64,000 nt of DNA from Diphasiastrum complanatum (GCA_029204225.1 MU832189.1:1-64000); one strand, 5' to 3'; counted from the first letter of the stretch, positions 1 to 12,404 are shown. Numbers and translations are program-made. The notes: generated by a model from the letters alone, not told the origin.

Positions 1-524
1 CCAATTACAATCAGGCAAGATAGGTTGATTTTATTTACGCTGCAGTGCTCATAGACGCCAAGAGACAACTTTATCAGAGACAGACAAAGTAGATGCTTTC
101 AAGCATTAATTCTCTTTTCTTTTAGGACTGATTGTCATAATAAGCTCATAAGCCATTGCAGATCGTAGTTTAGCTTTGTAAGCACGTGGTTTCATCCGCT
201 ATTGATTTGTGCTCAGCAACATCATCTGACTTGTATTTCTATACATTCAATCTGAATAAGTTACTGTCTAGTTTTGCGTTTAGATTCAATAGTGTTGCAT
301 GCTTTCCGCTTTCTATCTGACTCTCTAATTGCTTTGTCTGACTGTCTGCTCTTCCGCTTCCGCATAAACATAATTAAGCTCTATTTTGTATTTGCCTCCT
401 ATTGTAGTAGTGCACGCACCCGAGAGAATTAGTCAACCACGATTTCGTGCATTAATAGGATCGTTCCGATCCGATTGTTTGACCTATCAATCCATCCATT
501 CCAGATTCTTACCATTCAGCAACA
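1..524 (+). repeat. Partial Ty1/copia LTR (3' part of a 5' LTR)
   Basis: The segment ends in AACA directly before a perfect initiator tRNA-Met primer-binding site (TGGTATCAGAGC, 525-536), which is how a 5' LTR ends. It shares short stretches with the LTRs of the complete copia element at 56680-62534, for example the phrase around 'ccgctattg...gcgctca...agcaac', so it is a relative. The left end lies outside the window, so LTR length is unknown. Confidence 0.65.
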
Positions 525-1150
525 TGGTATCAGAGCTATTATTAATATAGCTTGATAAGCTTCCCACAGAACTTGTTTCTATCATCCGATAGAACAATTG
601 TTTTCTTGTTATGTAAATTGCATTAGATTTTCACTCTTATAGTCATTGATAGTTGTCGCTATCACTTAGACTAACTTCCACATGGATTTCCAAGGGAAAG
701 CCAGTCTCATCATGGACAAGCTTGATGATTCAAGTACCATCTGTGAAAATTTAAGATGAAGATTGTGCTAATGGTTAAGGAGTTATATGATGTTGTCACA
801 GGTGCAAAGGCAAGACCCCGAAGCAAATGACCCTGCAATCTCCCGATGGAAGCTGAAGGATGGCAAAGCTTTTGTTTTGATCATCCTCAACATCTCAACA
901 CACAAATCGGCCATGTGTCTGAAGCTCAAACCTCGAAAGAAGTCTAGGACATCTTGATCACCTTGTACGAAGTGCACAACGTAGCTTCCAACTACATCTC
1001 AAGAGCAAATTCTTCTTCCTGAAGATGACAAATGGTGATTCCCTACAGAATCACATCAACCAGTTCAAGAACTCACTACAACAAATTGCCGCTGTCGGAT
1101 CTGTCATAGACAATCAAGATGCAATAAGAACACTGCTTTCAAGGATTTAG
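525..1150 (+). pseudogene. Ty1/copia primer-binding site and decayed gag
   Basis: After the primer-binding site a gag-like reading begins at about 681 (MDFQGKASLIMDKLDDSS), the same N-terminus as the gag of the copia element at 58004. Downstream pieces at 1020-1140 match that gag's 'NGDSL..HINQFKN..QQ....GSVIDNQD' stretch. Stops and frameshifts interrupt it repeatedly and homology ends near 1150, with no protease, integrase or reverse transcriptase after it. It is a truncated, non-functional copy. No gene is seen from 1150 to about 1640. Confidence 0.65.
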
Positions 1151-1644
1151 TATTGTGTAAAACCCCCTAGAGAGAATTCTCGGTCGTAAGCGTCCCTATT
1201 GCTCCTCAATGATGATAAACCCAAAACCCACACTCGGGAGGGCAGCTTTAACTTGAGTGGATCATCACCCGAGAGTTGTAGAATTTCCTAGAGGTAAATT
1301 TTCAAAGTAGTGGGGCCTTTACGTAGAGGGGTAAAGTCATGTTTTGGATTTTTGTTTTTTGATTTGGTTCATGATTAATTATAGGAGTACATTATGGATC
1401 TTGATTTTCAATGAGGGCTTAAACTTGGGACCAAAGAACTTTGGATGCCAAGCTAACCAACTGAGCCAACCTTGTTAGATTATAGGAATACATTCTAGCT
1501 TAATGTCAAGGTGAGGAAATTTGCATGTGGTCAAGTCTTATAAAGGGATATTATGCCATAATGTCATTCCCATCTTCCCACACATGGCGAGTTGGTGTAT
1601 CATTCTTTTTAATCCATGCGTATCTCATATTTGTCTCTTGTTAA

Positions 1645-3746
1645 AGATATGGATGTGCTCAACAGAAAGGTCCAAAGCAACAAGAGGAAAAGACTGGTAA
1701 ACAAGGATATATGTGATCTTCATCCAAAGGAGGTCATAGAAAAAGACGAATCCATGCATTCAAGTAAGTTATAGCTTATTTGGTATTGAATATTGCTTGA
1801 ACTTTTTGATTCATTCATAATCACTAATATTGTTATTTATTCATTTCAACTTTCTGTTGATTTGCTTATTATATTGCTGTGAATACTATGAGTGTCCTAA
1901 TTTCTACTAACATTTTCATGAACACTATGTTTGCAATGTTGATCAGCATTGGTTGTTGAAGACCATTTGACTGATGAGATTTCAATTGGAAACTACTAGG
2001 CTTTATCTTGACTTCTAAATCTATGAAATCAATGTTAAACAATAACAAAATGAAAAAGATCAAAGCTTCAGTTACTGATAGCATTATGAATGAAGTTGGA
2101 AAAATATTAGACACTACATTGCTTCAGGGGGCATGTGAATTTTCTAGCATCGGTAGAGAAGCATATGCAAAAATGTTTAAGATGATAAAGGAGGCATTTG
2201 CACAGGTAAATATTAAAAAGTTTCCAATCCCACGACCATTTCATCTTTAAAAAAAAAAAGGCATGTTAGACCAAGGTATGTAGACAATAGTTGGTAATCC
2301 ATCTCATATCAATGAAGTGTATTGCTCGAAAGGAGAAAGTCTAGCTTATAACAATTCCAACAATTTATTTATTGGCATTGATCAGTTACTAACATTCATC
2401 ATAAATTTTTATGGTATTACAAATGAGAATGTCAATAACAAGTTGATAGTTGTTCTCAAGTTAGATGAGTTTGAAATTATAAAAGTACAAAAAATGGAAA
2501 GAGTCAGTCTCACGATCATGAATGGAGCACTTTAAAATTCAAAAGACTCAGAAGGCATCAATTTCAGTGTTCAATCAGAAAATGATATCTGGTGGTTGGC
2601 AGCATTTCAGGTATAGTGGTTCCTTCGCATAATCAATAGGGATAATCATTTTAATATGGATTTCATTTGGGAAATCTTCTCTATGTTAATATTATGAGGC
2701 TAATCATGTTTTTTGTATTCTCTTATAGGTGATGAAAGAAGACCATGACATTCTCTCATGGATATTTAATAAAACGTCATATTCTGCCACCATAAAAAAT
2801 CACTTGGAGGGAGTTCCACTCAATACTCCTGGAATTGGCACTTTCAACCTTAAAATGTATGTTCAATGTATCTCATGGCGCTAACTCTAAACACCCTTTT
2901 TGTACTGCATGAAAACAACAAAAGACATGACAAGGAGTATAGGAATATCAAGAGATCGAGAAGATCCTAATTGGAAACTTGTACTACCAATTCCTCTTCA
3001 AAATGTTCATATCTATACATTGCATGCGGAGGTGCATATTATAGAAAAAATAATATATCTTCCACGTTAAAATAAAAAAAGATAGGTAAAATAGGAAATA
3101 TTCCATGCAAGCCGAGCATTGGAGGAATTTTTATCAAATTATTCTGGCAAACAATCTAAGATTCAATATACGGCTTGGAAAGAAATTATTGTAGCAACTC
3201 AAGATTTCAAAGAAGAAGGTTCTACTCGTATAGACAAAGTAGAAGTTTGGAAAAAAATTAGACAACATGGTGAAATACTTGAGAAAAGATAAATTGATGT
3301 ACAAATGATACAAAAAACAACCAGTGAATTTGTGGATGCAGTTCAAAGTGCATGGGGTGTTGATCATATAACACATTATATGGTAAGATTTCGATGTTAC
3401 ACTACGATAGACAAATACGTGCAATTAAATTAGATACTTTTGGTACTGATTTAGATTATATTTTTATGACATGCAGCACATATTACGACATCATTCGACA
3501 TTCTTTGCAAGAAATAGTTGAAGTCTTAGCATATGGTCATCGCAAAGAATGAAAAAATCTCATAGGCAAGCAAGAGCGACATTTCATAAAAGTACACAAC
3601 ATGGCGGGACTAGCACAAAAAACAGTTATATACTGCAACTTTTCCAATGGTTTTACAGAAGAATCCAAATTCGTCATAATACAAAATCGACGGATTATAA
3701 AAAATTTCAAAAAGCATGCAAATTTATACAAGCCAATAGGCAATAG
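1645..3746 (+). pseudogene. Intron-containing gene of unknown function, apparently broken
   Basis: I do not recognise this gene. Several coding blocks are flanked by good splice signals: MDVLNRKVQSNKRKR... up to a TCAA|GTAAGT donor near 1763; a block at 2008-2205 (lysine-rich, then 'MNEVGKILDTTLLQGACEF') ending at a GTAAAT donor; a block at 2730-2858 after a TTATAG acceptor and before GTATGT; a block at 3098-3380 ending at GTAAGA; and a terminal block at 3478-3746. Two in-frame stops interrupt it: TAA at about 3289 and TGA at about 3524. The last block, with 'WSSQRMKKSHRQARATFHK' and 'GGTSTKNSYILQL', vaguely recalls the C-terminal part of uncharacterised transposon-associated proteins of animals, but that is a weak impression. 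Its 3' end converges on the minus-strand gene ending at 3807. It could be a degenerate DNA-transposon gene or a decaying host gene. Confidence 0.4.
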
Positions 3747-3806
3747 ACACACAATAAAATTTTGTATATTAAATAAAAATATTTACAAAGTACAATTCAG
3801 CAGTAT

Positions 3807-5088
3807 CTACTCTGCTTCCGATACTTTCTCCAATGAAAGTTGCGACTTAGAATCATGCAATAATTTTCTTCTTTCGTATGGATCCAACAGCTCATAGTTT
3901 TCATGCTTACTCAGATCAACGTAAGCAGCATACAATGCAAAAGGAGATGATCTGAGCATGGAATTCACTGGTTCATATTAACCGCAATGGTTTTCTATAC
4001 AAAAATTATTTTATGCACCTTATTGAAATTATGTCCTCCAAGAAAATGAGACAGTGCCTTGATTGCCATAATCATAGTCTCACCATGTTGATGAAACTTT
4101 GAATGGACAACACTTATCTCATTATTCTTGAAGAACTTCAGATAGTGCCCCAATGCATGATCTCTTGAAAATTCTCCAGCAGAAGATCTTTGCGCTCCTC
4201 GACGAATTGCGAAATCATCAAGGAAAATTGTTTCTTGAAATGATAAAAAAACAAAGTAAGCTCCAGTATATAATCTGACATAACGAATCTACTAGTACAT
4301 GATAAGATACAAAAACTTACACATCAGCTTTGTCTTCCATGATTATTGTCTCTCCATCAATATTATGTCCACCTTTTGATATCAATATTGTTGTGGAAAA
4401 CCAAGTTGACTTTGGATTCTGAGAAACTCCTCCTCAGAAGGTAGATCATCTTCTTTGTTGCACATTTCCTCCACGGCCATTTTCAAACAATCTTTCCCTG
4501 AATAAAACTTATCATTATGTACATTGTCAACACCAGGGAGAAGATGATCAACATCAAAATGAATTATATCCAAAAATTCATCAAGCTCTTTGTTCAAAAT
4601 GCAAAGAGTCTCAACTTCAGTAAAATAAAAAAGATCCGATATATCCGATATTGTCAAAAAAGAATTATTATCTATATTATAAGTAGGCAAAGTGATCAAA
4701 GATTTATCAGAAGGAGAAAGGGTAGTGGGTGTCCTATGGCCTATAAACGATGCCCTATTTTGAACAGGATCAAAATCTGAACAATCATCTAAATTAACGC
4801 TCGTATAAAAAAAAAAGTATCTATATCTACAATCTTTGACTTTTCAGACTTTGTACCATTGGAAGAAGCAGCTTCAGAAGTGGAAGGGATAGCTTCCGAA
4901 TCGTCAGAAATATTTAACAAAAGAAAAAAAACAAATGCATACTGAAAATCAACAAATCTACATTTTTTATTGTGAATTGGGCACTCATCTACAGACTTGA
5001 AATCATTATCTAACTTGGTGAACATTCTGTCAAGCTTAGCTTTATAGCTAGGCTTGTCGAGTGCCACCAGGTTCTGACAATAAATCAT
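3807..5088 (-). CDS. Multi-exon gene of unknown function, reading frame uncertain
   Basis: I do not recognise this protein. Reading on the minus strand, coding blocks are: 5088-4800 (MIYCQNLVALDKPSYKAKLD..., a Cys/His pair 'DECPIHNKKCRF', then a Ser-rich stretch); 4795-4383 (acidic, with 'DLFYFTEVETLCILNKELDE' and 'DLPSEEEFLRIQSQLGF'), whose exon seems to run on to a clean GATGT|GTAAGT donor at 4321; 4233-4019 after a TTTCAAG acceptor ('RDHALGHYLKFFKNNEISVV', 'HQHGETMIMAIKALSHFLGG'); and a terminal block ending with stop 3807-3809 ('DPYERRKLLHDSKSQLSLEK'). A homopolymer near 4808 and the region near 4390 each need a frame change, and phases do not all close, so this is either mis-modelled or damaged. 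It is convergent with the gene at 1645-3746 (61 bp between ends) and divergent from the H3-like gene at 5838. Confidence 0.4.
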
Positions 5089-5274
5089 GTCCTTATTCTG
5101 AGATCTGAATGACGGAGTAGTGAGTAGAGACTTAAATCTGAGATATATCTCAAAGGCGCAAGCAAGTCAATGAAGGGTAATCAGTGCAAATGGCGCACTT
5201 GAAATCGATATCCGGCCAAGGAATCAAAAATTTGCGTGAAAATCCTAGCCGAAAATGACTTATTTATAAAAAAA

Positions 5275-5545
5275 AATTTGCACGTGTGGAGGAGTTACAA
5301 AAAAAACACGTGTCGATTTTTGAATGGTCAAAATTAATACGCCGTACAGACAATGATCGATCTGACATCTGTCACATGCGAGAATGACACGGGTCGAAAA
5401 AGGATTCGTGCACGTGTCCCAATCCACATGGCCTCATAATGAGGTCATCATTGTTAGTACGGACATTCCACGTGCATCAATTAGATGATGACACGTGTCT
5501 TTGGTCATTTTTTCACACGTGCAAAAATTTCGTATATATAAATCC
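5275..5545 (+). promoter_or_regulatory. G-box/ABRE-rich promoter with TATA box
   Basis: Six exact CACGTG palindromes lie within 241 bp (starts 5281, 5307, 5411, 5469, 5492, 5516), several as ACACGTGTC. A TATATATAAA box sits at 5533-5542, about 295 bp before the H3-like ATG at 5838. CACGTG is the core bound by plant bZIP (ABA-responsive) and bHLH (light, PIF) factors. The cluster also lies upstream of the minus-strand gene at 3807-5088 and could serve both. Confidence 0.6.
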
Positions 5546-5837
5546 CTGGAATTTTCATTTTTTTTCGCAGAATTTTCGGTTTTCACTCTCAAGCGCCCCT
5601 CTCATCGTTTAATCATATGCCTTCTTACATTGCGCTCGAGATCGATATCGCTGTTAGTCCAATATTGCTTTTGAATGCGCATCTCCTTTTTGAAAATATT
5701 CTGTGTATATCTTGTGCTCGAAACTGATATCCAGTTCCAGTATCGATCTCAAGCGCCCCCTTATCGCAAATTTTTTTTGTTTTCATTCCCTGCTCTTTTG
5801 TTCAAACTTTTTTTTAAATTTTCTTCTTCTCAGAATG

Positions 5838-6470
5838 ATGGCCAGGACCAAATCCACAGCCCGTGCCATAACCATTGTACAATCATCCCATGCACGTGTT
5901 CCCCCTGGTACTGGCCGTAGACATGGCAGGAAGCAGGTCTGGCTAAGGGAGATTAGAAAACTCTAGAGATCAACTGAACTGTTGATCCTTAGAGCTCCTT
6001 TCAGTCGATCTATAAGGAATGTCACTCTGTCACTTGGGCTAAATGTTCGTTTTGCCGTGACAGCCATGCAGGCCTTACAAGGTGCTGCAAAAGATTTTTT
6101 ATCCCAGTTTTTGGAGGATACTTATCTTTTGGCAGTGCATGATAAGCGTGTCACCATCATGCCAAAAGATTTGGTCATTCTCAAAAGACTTCGAGATCAT
6201 TTTTCTGGTCTGCATGTTGATAACGCCAACACCTCCAGAGACCTGCCTCTGGATAGAACCAACTTGCAGACTACCTCTAGGAGGAAGAGGAAGCAGCCTA
6301 TCCCCAATAAGGCTGGATCTCAAAGGCCAGCTGCCTCCCTTCCTCCTAGAGCTATCCCGGCCAAGAGACCTCGGATCGTCCTGAGCTCTGAGTCAGATGC
6401 TGGAGAATCTGATTCAGATCGAGAATCGTCACCCCTTCCTCCTCCTGTTATTCGTCTAGCTCCTCAGTAG
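5838..6470 (+). pseudogene. Divergent histone H3-like gene with in-frame TAG
   Basis: A single frame of 210 codons, intronless, interrupted only by TAG at 5964-5966. The protein begins MARTKSTARAI, matching the H3 N-terminus through K4 but with Q5 to S and K9 to A. The K14-K27 part of the tail is replaced and shortened by about 13 residues. The alphaN helix (WLREIRKL) and histone fold follow: RSTELLI, APFSRSIRNV, MQALQGAAKDFL, LEDTYLLAVHDKRVTIMPKD, close to canonical H3. Loop 1 has no extra residues, unlike typical CENH3. After the fold comes a roughly 80-residue tail with basic patches (SRRKRKQPIPNKAG) and an acidic Ser-rich end (SESDAGESDSDRESS), which ordinary H3 lacks. The stop replaces the codon for H3 Gln55, consistent with CAG to TAG. 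An ATG immediately upstream (5835) could be used instead. It is either a variant gene disabled by one mutation, an allele or sequencing error, or a retrocopy that acquired a tail. Confidence 0.7.
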
Positions 6471-8620
6471 GTTACTTGCCACTACCAACTTCATTTGTAT
6501 TGGCAAATCACATGCAAGGGCCCATGACAAAGGCCAATTCCACTATAAGCTATTATGCATCATAGTCTAAAACGAGGGCGGCCATGCATGAAAAAGAAAA
6601 AAAAGAGTGAATCGAAATGGGATGTGAGAGAAAAGGGTTGGAAGGGGCAAATAAAGTTGTTATAAGGCCATTTTGCATTTTTTTCACCATGTACATTGAG
6701 GTGGTTTACCAATGAAAACCCCCTCTTATTAGTGTATGTCAAGTTGACACGAGAAGGTTCGCACCATAATCTTCCTCTAATTGTCTATCATATTACCTTT
6801 GGTGCTAACCTTGCATGAGGAAGGGTTGTCATATTACTTTCCTCTAGCCCATAAAAACGTAAAAGTTACAATAAAAATCGAACATACTACCACATTATGG
6901 AACTGACTAGGTTTTGCTAATTCTACCTGAGAAGCATACTATTCTAATGAAAAAAATGTGTAAAATTGAATACAAAATCTAACAAACTAGTATGATGTAA
7001 AATCACGTTTGTTGGTTTGGACGACCAGCTCCACATTAAGAAAGAGAGGAATGGGCAAATTAAAATGGGAGGTAAGAACAAGGAGGGGCAAGCCTTGTTT
7101 ATAATTTTTATGTTCAGTTTAGTAGGGCATTATCATCCAAAATTTTCTACATATCCACATGGAAATGACATTGTGCTTTTTGGTGTTATCAACCCAGGGA
7201 AGTCACAAAGTCTCAAATCTAGGGATAAGATTCCACAATTCCTGTGAGTTAGCTTTCTCCATGGTTCATAACTTCATACAAATATGCCAGTTCATTTATG
7301 GCACCTCTATTGTCACATGGCTCTTGCCCTTTGGAGAGTTGATTTTATCTATTTGGAAGAGTGATACTAGTTTTTATCTCATCATTACTAGTTGTATAAT
7401 GATGCAAAAAAGATTTCAACCTTTGGATCTCCTTCTTGAGCATCTCATTTTCATCCAAACAAGTTTTCAACTTTGTAGATTTTTCTTCGCACTCCTTTGA
7501 TATTTTCCTTGATTCCTCTTCCAAATAATGTATTCTTTGCATTGAATGTGCATTCCCATAGAGCGTAATCCAAAAGGCCATTTCTACCAGCAACACATAT
7601 AGATTATTAACTGACTCACCGAATGAAAATCTGGATGTTGCAATGAACATGGATCAATAGGATACAATGTTCCTGATGACCATAAATCTACATGCTTTAG
7701 CTTTTCCTCCCTGTATTGGACCATATCAGAAGTTGACAATTTGGGTTGCTTTGAATTTCTTGTCCTGAGTGGAGCAAGATCCACATGAAGATGATAAAGC
7801 TTTGTCATCAGTACAATAGTATAGTAACAAACAACACAATGACAATAACAAAGCTGGAGATGGCGCTAACGACTCTGCTAGAGATAGAGATGGTGCTACA
7901 CACTTGTTTTTGACCCTGGAAATAGAGATGGCGTAGGCTTTGTTTTAGAAATGTCACTCCTAATTCAAATTTTTGTGTGTTCCCAACTATTGGGAGGGAA
8001 TATTTCAGCATTTTGAAAATTATATTTTAACTATGGTTAAGCACCAGTGAAGTTTGATGTGACTAAACTAAGGTGCATTTATTTACATGGAAAGTAGTGC
8101 GGGCATATGTGTAAAGAAGTTAGAAAATGATATTATAATTGCTTTTTAGTTATTTTTTCTGTGTCCTACATGGCATTTCTTATAGGGCCCTCTTTGGGCC
8201 CATATTTTCTCTAATGGGGGATGTCCAACGCTTCATTTGCTCCTATGTAGCAAAGATGTTTTACCACCTTATGTGCCACATGGTGGCAACTCAATTTAAC
8301 TTGAGAGGGAAGAGGCACAAATTGAAATCATCAGTACTGCAATGATGACGTAGCCAAACAGTAATGCATTGAATTATCAGACAAATAATTTGTCACGAAG
8401 AACTACAAAAATGCATACATTTTGAGACGAACCTGAACGCAATAAAAGATAGTATTGATTCAGTATGAAAATGAAACAAAAGTAAATGAGTACAATAAGT
8501 TGTAGATCGAAGCCATGTACTCTGAGCTATCTCTGAGTGGCTAAAATAAAAGTCTGAATTAAGCGCAATGCTGATAAGCAGTGACACAATAGCAATCTCT
8601 AAACAACTCTAAGAAGTGAG
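6471..8620. other. No recognisable gene
   Basis: AT-rich sequence with only short frames. A minus-strand frame at 7345-7650 contains a lysine/glutamate-rich stretch (YLEEESRKISKECEEKSTKL) that would form a short coiled coil and may be an old retroelement gag relic, but I cannot assign it. Confidence 0.4.
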
Positions 8621-8623
8621 CTA

Positions 8624-8736
<113 letters not shown>

Positions 8737-8754
8737 AACTATTCAAATGCTTGC

Positions 8755-9230
8755 TGAACTTCTTCAACTTGATAATGAAAAAGTAATGTATGAACAACTG
8801 ATTTATACTAAGCAATTAGGTCATCAAATGTGATCGCCAGTTGGCTGGTGTCCGCTGGCATTCATCCAGTTCCTTCTCAGTGATTGCTTATAAGTGGTAA
8901 AAATTGGCCGTAAACAATCTGTCTGCATAAATGAACCAAACTGTCGCTTCTACAGAAATGAGATAAAACTACCACAGGCGATAGTGTCGACTTTCTGCAA
9001 AAAAACCTGACAATGTCCTTAAATCTCATTTAGGGTAGCCCCACACTTTGCCAGAGTCATTTTCTTAACATTTGAGGCACTTTGGAAAAAGCAAAAAATG
9101 TGACTCTGTATATTTACATGAGATTCCTAGCAGGCAAAAAATGCGACATTGTTGTCAAACTCCGTGTATTTCTGCAGACTGTGTAAAAATACTTGTAAAT
9201 CTGTAGACTGTAAACTACAAAAAAATTGTT
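8755..9230 (-). repeat. Copia LTR fragment, inverted relative to the element at 56680
   Basis: The sequence is the diverged reverse complement of about 56790-57275 of the complete copia element's LTR. It shares the stretches around 'gccagttggctggtgtccgc', 'taaatctcatttagggtagc' and 'gtttgacaacagtgtc' in the opposite orientation. It is a solo or truncated LTR, and the frames after it belong to another copia lineage. Confidence 0.7.
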
Positions 9231-9344
9231 TTTCAGCAAAAGTTTTGAATTTGAGAAATACATCAAACACCATTACTTGGAAGATAAGAGATATACCCAA
9301 CAAAATCTTGTATAATCATCAATAAAAGTGACAAAGTATGTAGC

Positions 9345-10740
9345 TCATCCTTTTCTCTTGGAAGATGTAAAGTGAACATCCGAGTGCCCTAGCTCAAAAG
9401 GAAGTTGAGACTTGATGTTGGATCTTGGAAAAAGCCTCTTACGAGATTTTGCAATAGCACAAGTTTCACAAGGTTGAAGCTCCTTTGATATAGTCTTTGG
9501 CAATCCAATAGCTTTTCCATCTTTGACCATAGATGTCATGGCCTTGAAATTGGGATGTCCCAATCTGTTATGCCATAAATCCTCTTGAGAGATCTTGGTC
9601 TTGTAAGCAACATCACAAATGTTAGCACTCTCACTAGAATCTAGTTAGTACCCTCATAAGGCTTGAGACTAGAAAAATTTAATGAATTCTTGGAACTAGA
9701 CATATGGGAACTAGCCCCACTACCAATCCACTACAAATCAACATTCTTGAAAGAAGAGGAAGAAAAACTAGACATCATAAGTGAATCCTCCCTATCGCTC
9801 TCTTTCTCATTAGTGATGTTAGCTTGCTTAAATTGGTTCTTTTTCTTGAAGCAATTAGAGGCATAGTGGCCTTTCTTGCCACAAAAGAATCACTTGAGAT
9901 AAATGATCTGCATCACCATCTTTGGCTTGGTCTTTGTCCTTGTCCTTCTTGAAATGTTGAAGCTTGAGATGAATGATCTGCATCACCATCTTTGCCTTGG
10001 TCTTTGTCCTTGTCCTTCTTGAAATGTTGATGTTATCATTTTCTCCTCCCCTTTGGCTTGTCGTTGGTGAGTAAAGCTTTGTCCTCTCCACCATCCTTCA
10101 GTAAAAGCTTTTTGATTCTCAAGAGCTTGTTCTCTTGCCTACATTCTTCAGCAATAAGGACACCTTGAAGTGACTCGAAGCTTGGAAGCTCCTCCTTGGT
10201 TGCATAGAATTGTACAATGTTGTCAAACTCATCTTTCAATCCATTAAGGATAACTTGGACTAGCTCACTTTGATTAAGATGATCCCCTATGCATGCAAGC
10301 TCTCTATGACGATCCTTCACTCTCATGACAAAGATTGAGGCACTCTCATCACTCTTTTGGTAGCTTTGGAAGATTTGATTCCTAAGAGTGAACAATCTAG
10401 AAGTGTGCTTTGAGGGTGTCCCAAGCCTCCTTGGCCAAGGTGCAAGTACTAATCTCTCTCAACACTTCATTAGAAACATTCATCTTGATGTAGTGAAGGG
10501 CCATTCTTGCTCTTTTCTTTTACCTTTGGACTTCTTGAAGCACTTGGCTCCTCCTCAAGTCCAAGTACAATATCCATCACATCTTGGAGAATCAAAATTG
10601 AATCCATCCTCACCTTCCAAATAGAATAGTTGGAGGTGTTCAATTTCTCACCTTGCTTCTCCCCGTGGAAGCCATAATCACTTGAGAAATCGACTTGTAA
10701 TGGATCCAAAAAAACAAGTGCAAATGTTGCTTCTTTCTCA
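9345..10740 (-). pseudogene. Decayed Ty1/copia gag-pol remnant
   Basis: Reading on the minus strand, 10740-10480 carries the copia gag start 'KLNTSNYSIWKVRMDSILIL'. Frame 10395-10036 carries the gag core ('HLNQSELVQVILNGLKDEFD' and 'ELPSFESLQGVLIAEE', UBN2/retrotran_gag type). A duplicated stretch at 9880-10028 follows (two copies of about 75 bp around 'tgatctgcatcaccatcttt'). Frame 9563-9345 is the gag-pre-integrase region 'MGHPNFKAM..' with 'CETCAIAKSRKRLFP' and 'ELGHSDVH'. Frameshifts and stops separate the blocks, protease is not found, and integrase catalytic and RT regions are absent, so it is truncated and non-functional. Confidence 0.7.
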
Positions 10741-10869
10741 AAAAAGGACATATATGTCGTTGTTGATAGAACTGATTTACTGATCAAGAGGCCTAGGAAG
10801 CAGAGTGTCCTAAGGAAGAGTACCATGTCAAAGAAATAGCATTGAAGTAAGTCAGACACATGGTGCTTT

Positions 10870-12400
10870 TCTTTTTCTCCACTTCTAATGTTGATGAGAG
10901 AAATGTAGATATTGTTGTTAATATTGCCATATGAATTTTAGATGACCTTGTAAATATAATCCAAATCTAGCCTTAAGTACAATTGTAAGTAAACCATTTT
11001 TAGATTATGACCAATATCTTATGTTCAGATGCCATAGATGTTGTAGGAATGCCTTTTGAGTTTAGGGTTTAAAATATGAAGTCTCTTTTTGTGATGAACT
11101 TTAAAATAGAAGAGTTTCTATAATTGATTCTATAATAGAATCATATCTATATCTTCTGTGGTATTCTATTGCAAATGAGTCTATAAGAGATCTCTTCCTC
11201 CTCAGCTCATTCTTTTTTGTTTCATTTAAGAAAGACGATGTGAATTTATGTCATCGCCTTTTTTATGAGTACTCGGTTGTGAAATACCTACTGATGCCAT
11301 ATCATGAAAAGCAATTCTCTATTATTAAATTTGCTCCATTGCACATAAATTATACTTTCCTATTGTTTATCAGTTCTAATAAGTTCTTTCCTCTTATCTT
11401 GCAGTGAGCACTAGAATTTAAATATTATCTCAGCTAAGAAAATTGTAGATAATCTTCTAAACTTGTTCTGTATTAAGATGAACTCAATCAACAACACCCA
11501 CAAGGGTGTTGATGGCTTGCTTTTCAGAGTTTATGTATTCATTGCATGTCTAATTGAATGCATTTCTAATGTTGTAGAGCCCCCAACCAAATGACTTGTT
11601 TAGTTATGGTTGGTATACATTGTACAATGCAAAACTTTTTTTTGAGTAATATAACTTTCAAGAAGAAGTCGATCTTGCAAAGGTGATTTTTAATAAAACA
11701 CATTCATTTTTTTTTTTTGTTAATATCAAATATGTATTGCTTTTGAGATGTTTATCTCTACATAATTATTAACTTATTCATGTTTATTACGTTACAGGTT
11801 TTGGTTGGTGATTACACAAGCTTTGATGTGTACAAATTTAGGCGAGAATTAATTTTAAGCATCTTTGCTAGGGTCTTATAATGTGCCCCCTGTAGAACTT
11901 TCTAAACCAGATGATGTACATATTCAAAATAAAGATAGGGAATTTGAAAATGTCTAAGGTCAATAGATAGAAAAATATAGATAGATATACAGATATAGAG
12001 AAATATAGATCTACACAATATATAAATAAATCATTAATATAGTTGTACTAACGCCCAACTTCGAACGATCTTTTTGAATAAAGATATGAGTTCGTACAAT
12101 TGGTTGCAAGCGATTTAATTGTTCTCCTACAATGTTGATTGTTGTAGGAAGATCCTTGTAGTTTGTTAGCAGCTCCTATCTTTTTCGTACCTACATGAAA
12201 ACCAATGTTTTAGTTTGTTTATTCATTGCATAGATATATATTTATAATGACTAACAATGAGTAGAAAATAATAAGCAATAAATTATTAGCGGTTTTTCAT
12301 TTATGATGAATCGGAAGTTCTCAAGTAGAAGATCATTGTACATGTAAACAAACTTTGTTCTAATGTAATTTAGGCTCCAATGCTCATCCACTTCAATCAT
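10870..12400. other. No recognisable gene
   Basis: AT-rich sequence with many stops in all frames, a poly-T run at 11710 and no motif I can assign. Confidence 0.5.
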
Positions 12401-12404
12401 AGTT

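Noticed and set aside
5838-6470. Centromeric histone CENH3
   Set aside because: Loop 1 has the same length as canonical H3 and the end reads KRVTIMPKD as in canonical H3, whereas CENH3 has a longer loop 1. I therefore call it only a divergent H3-like gene.
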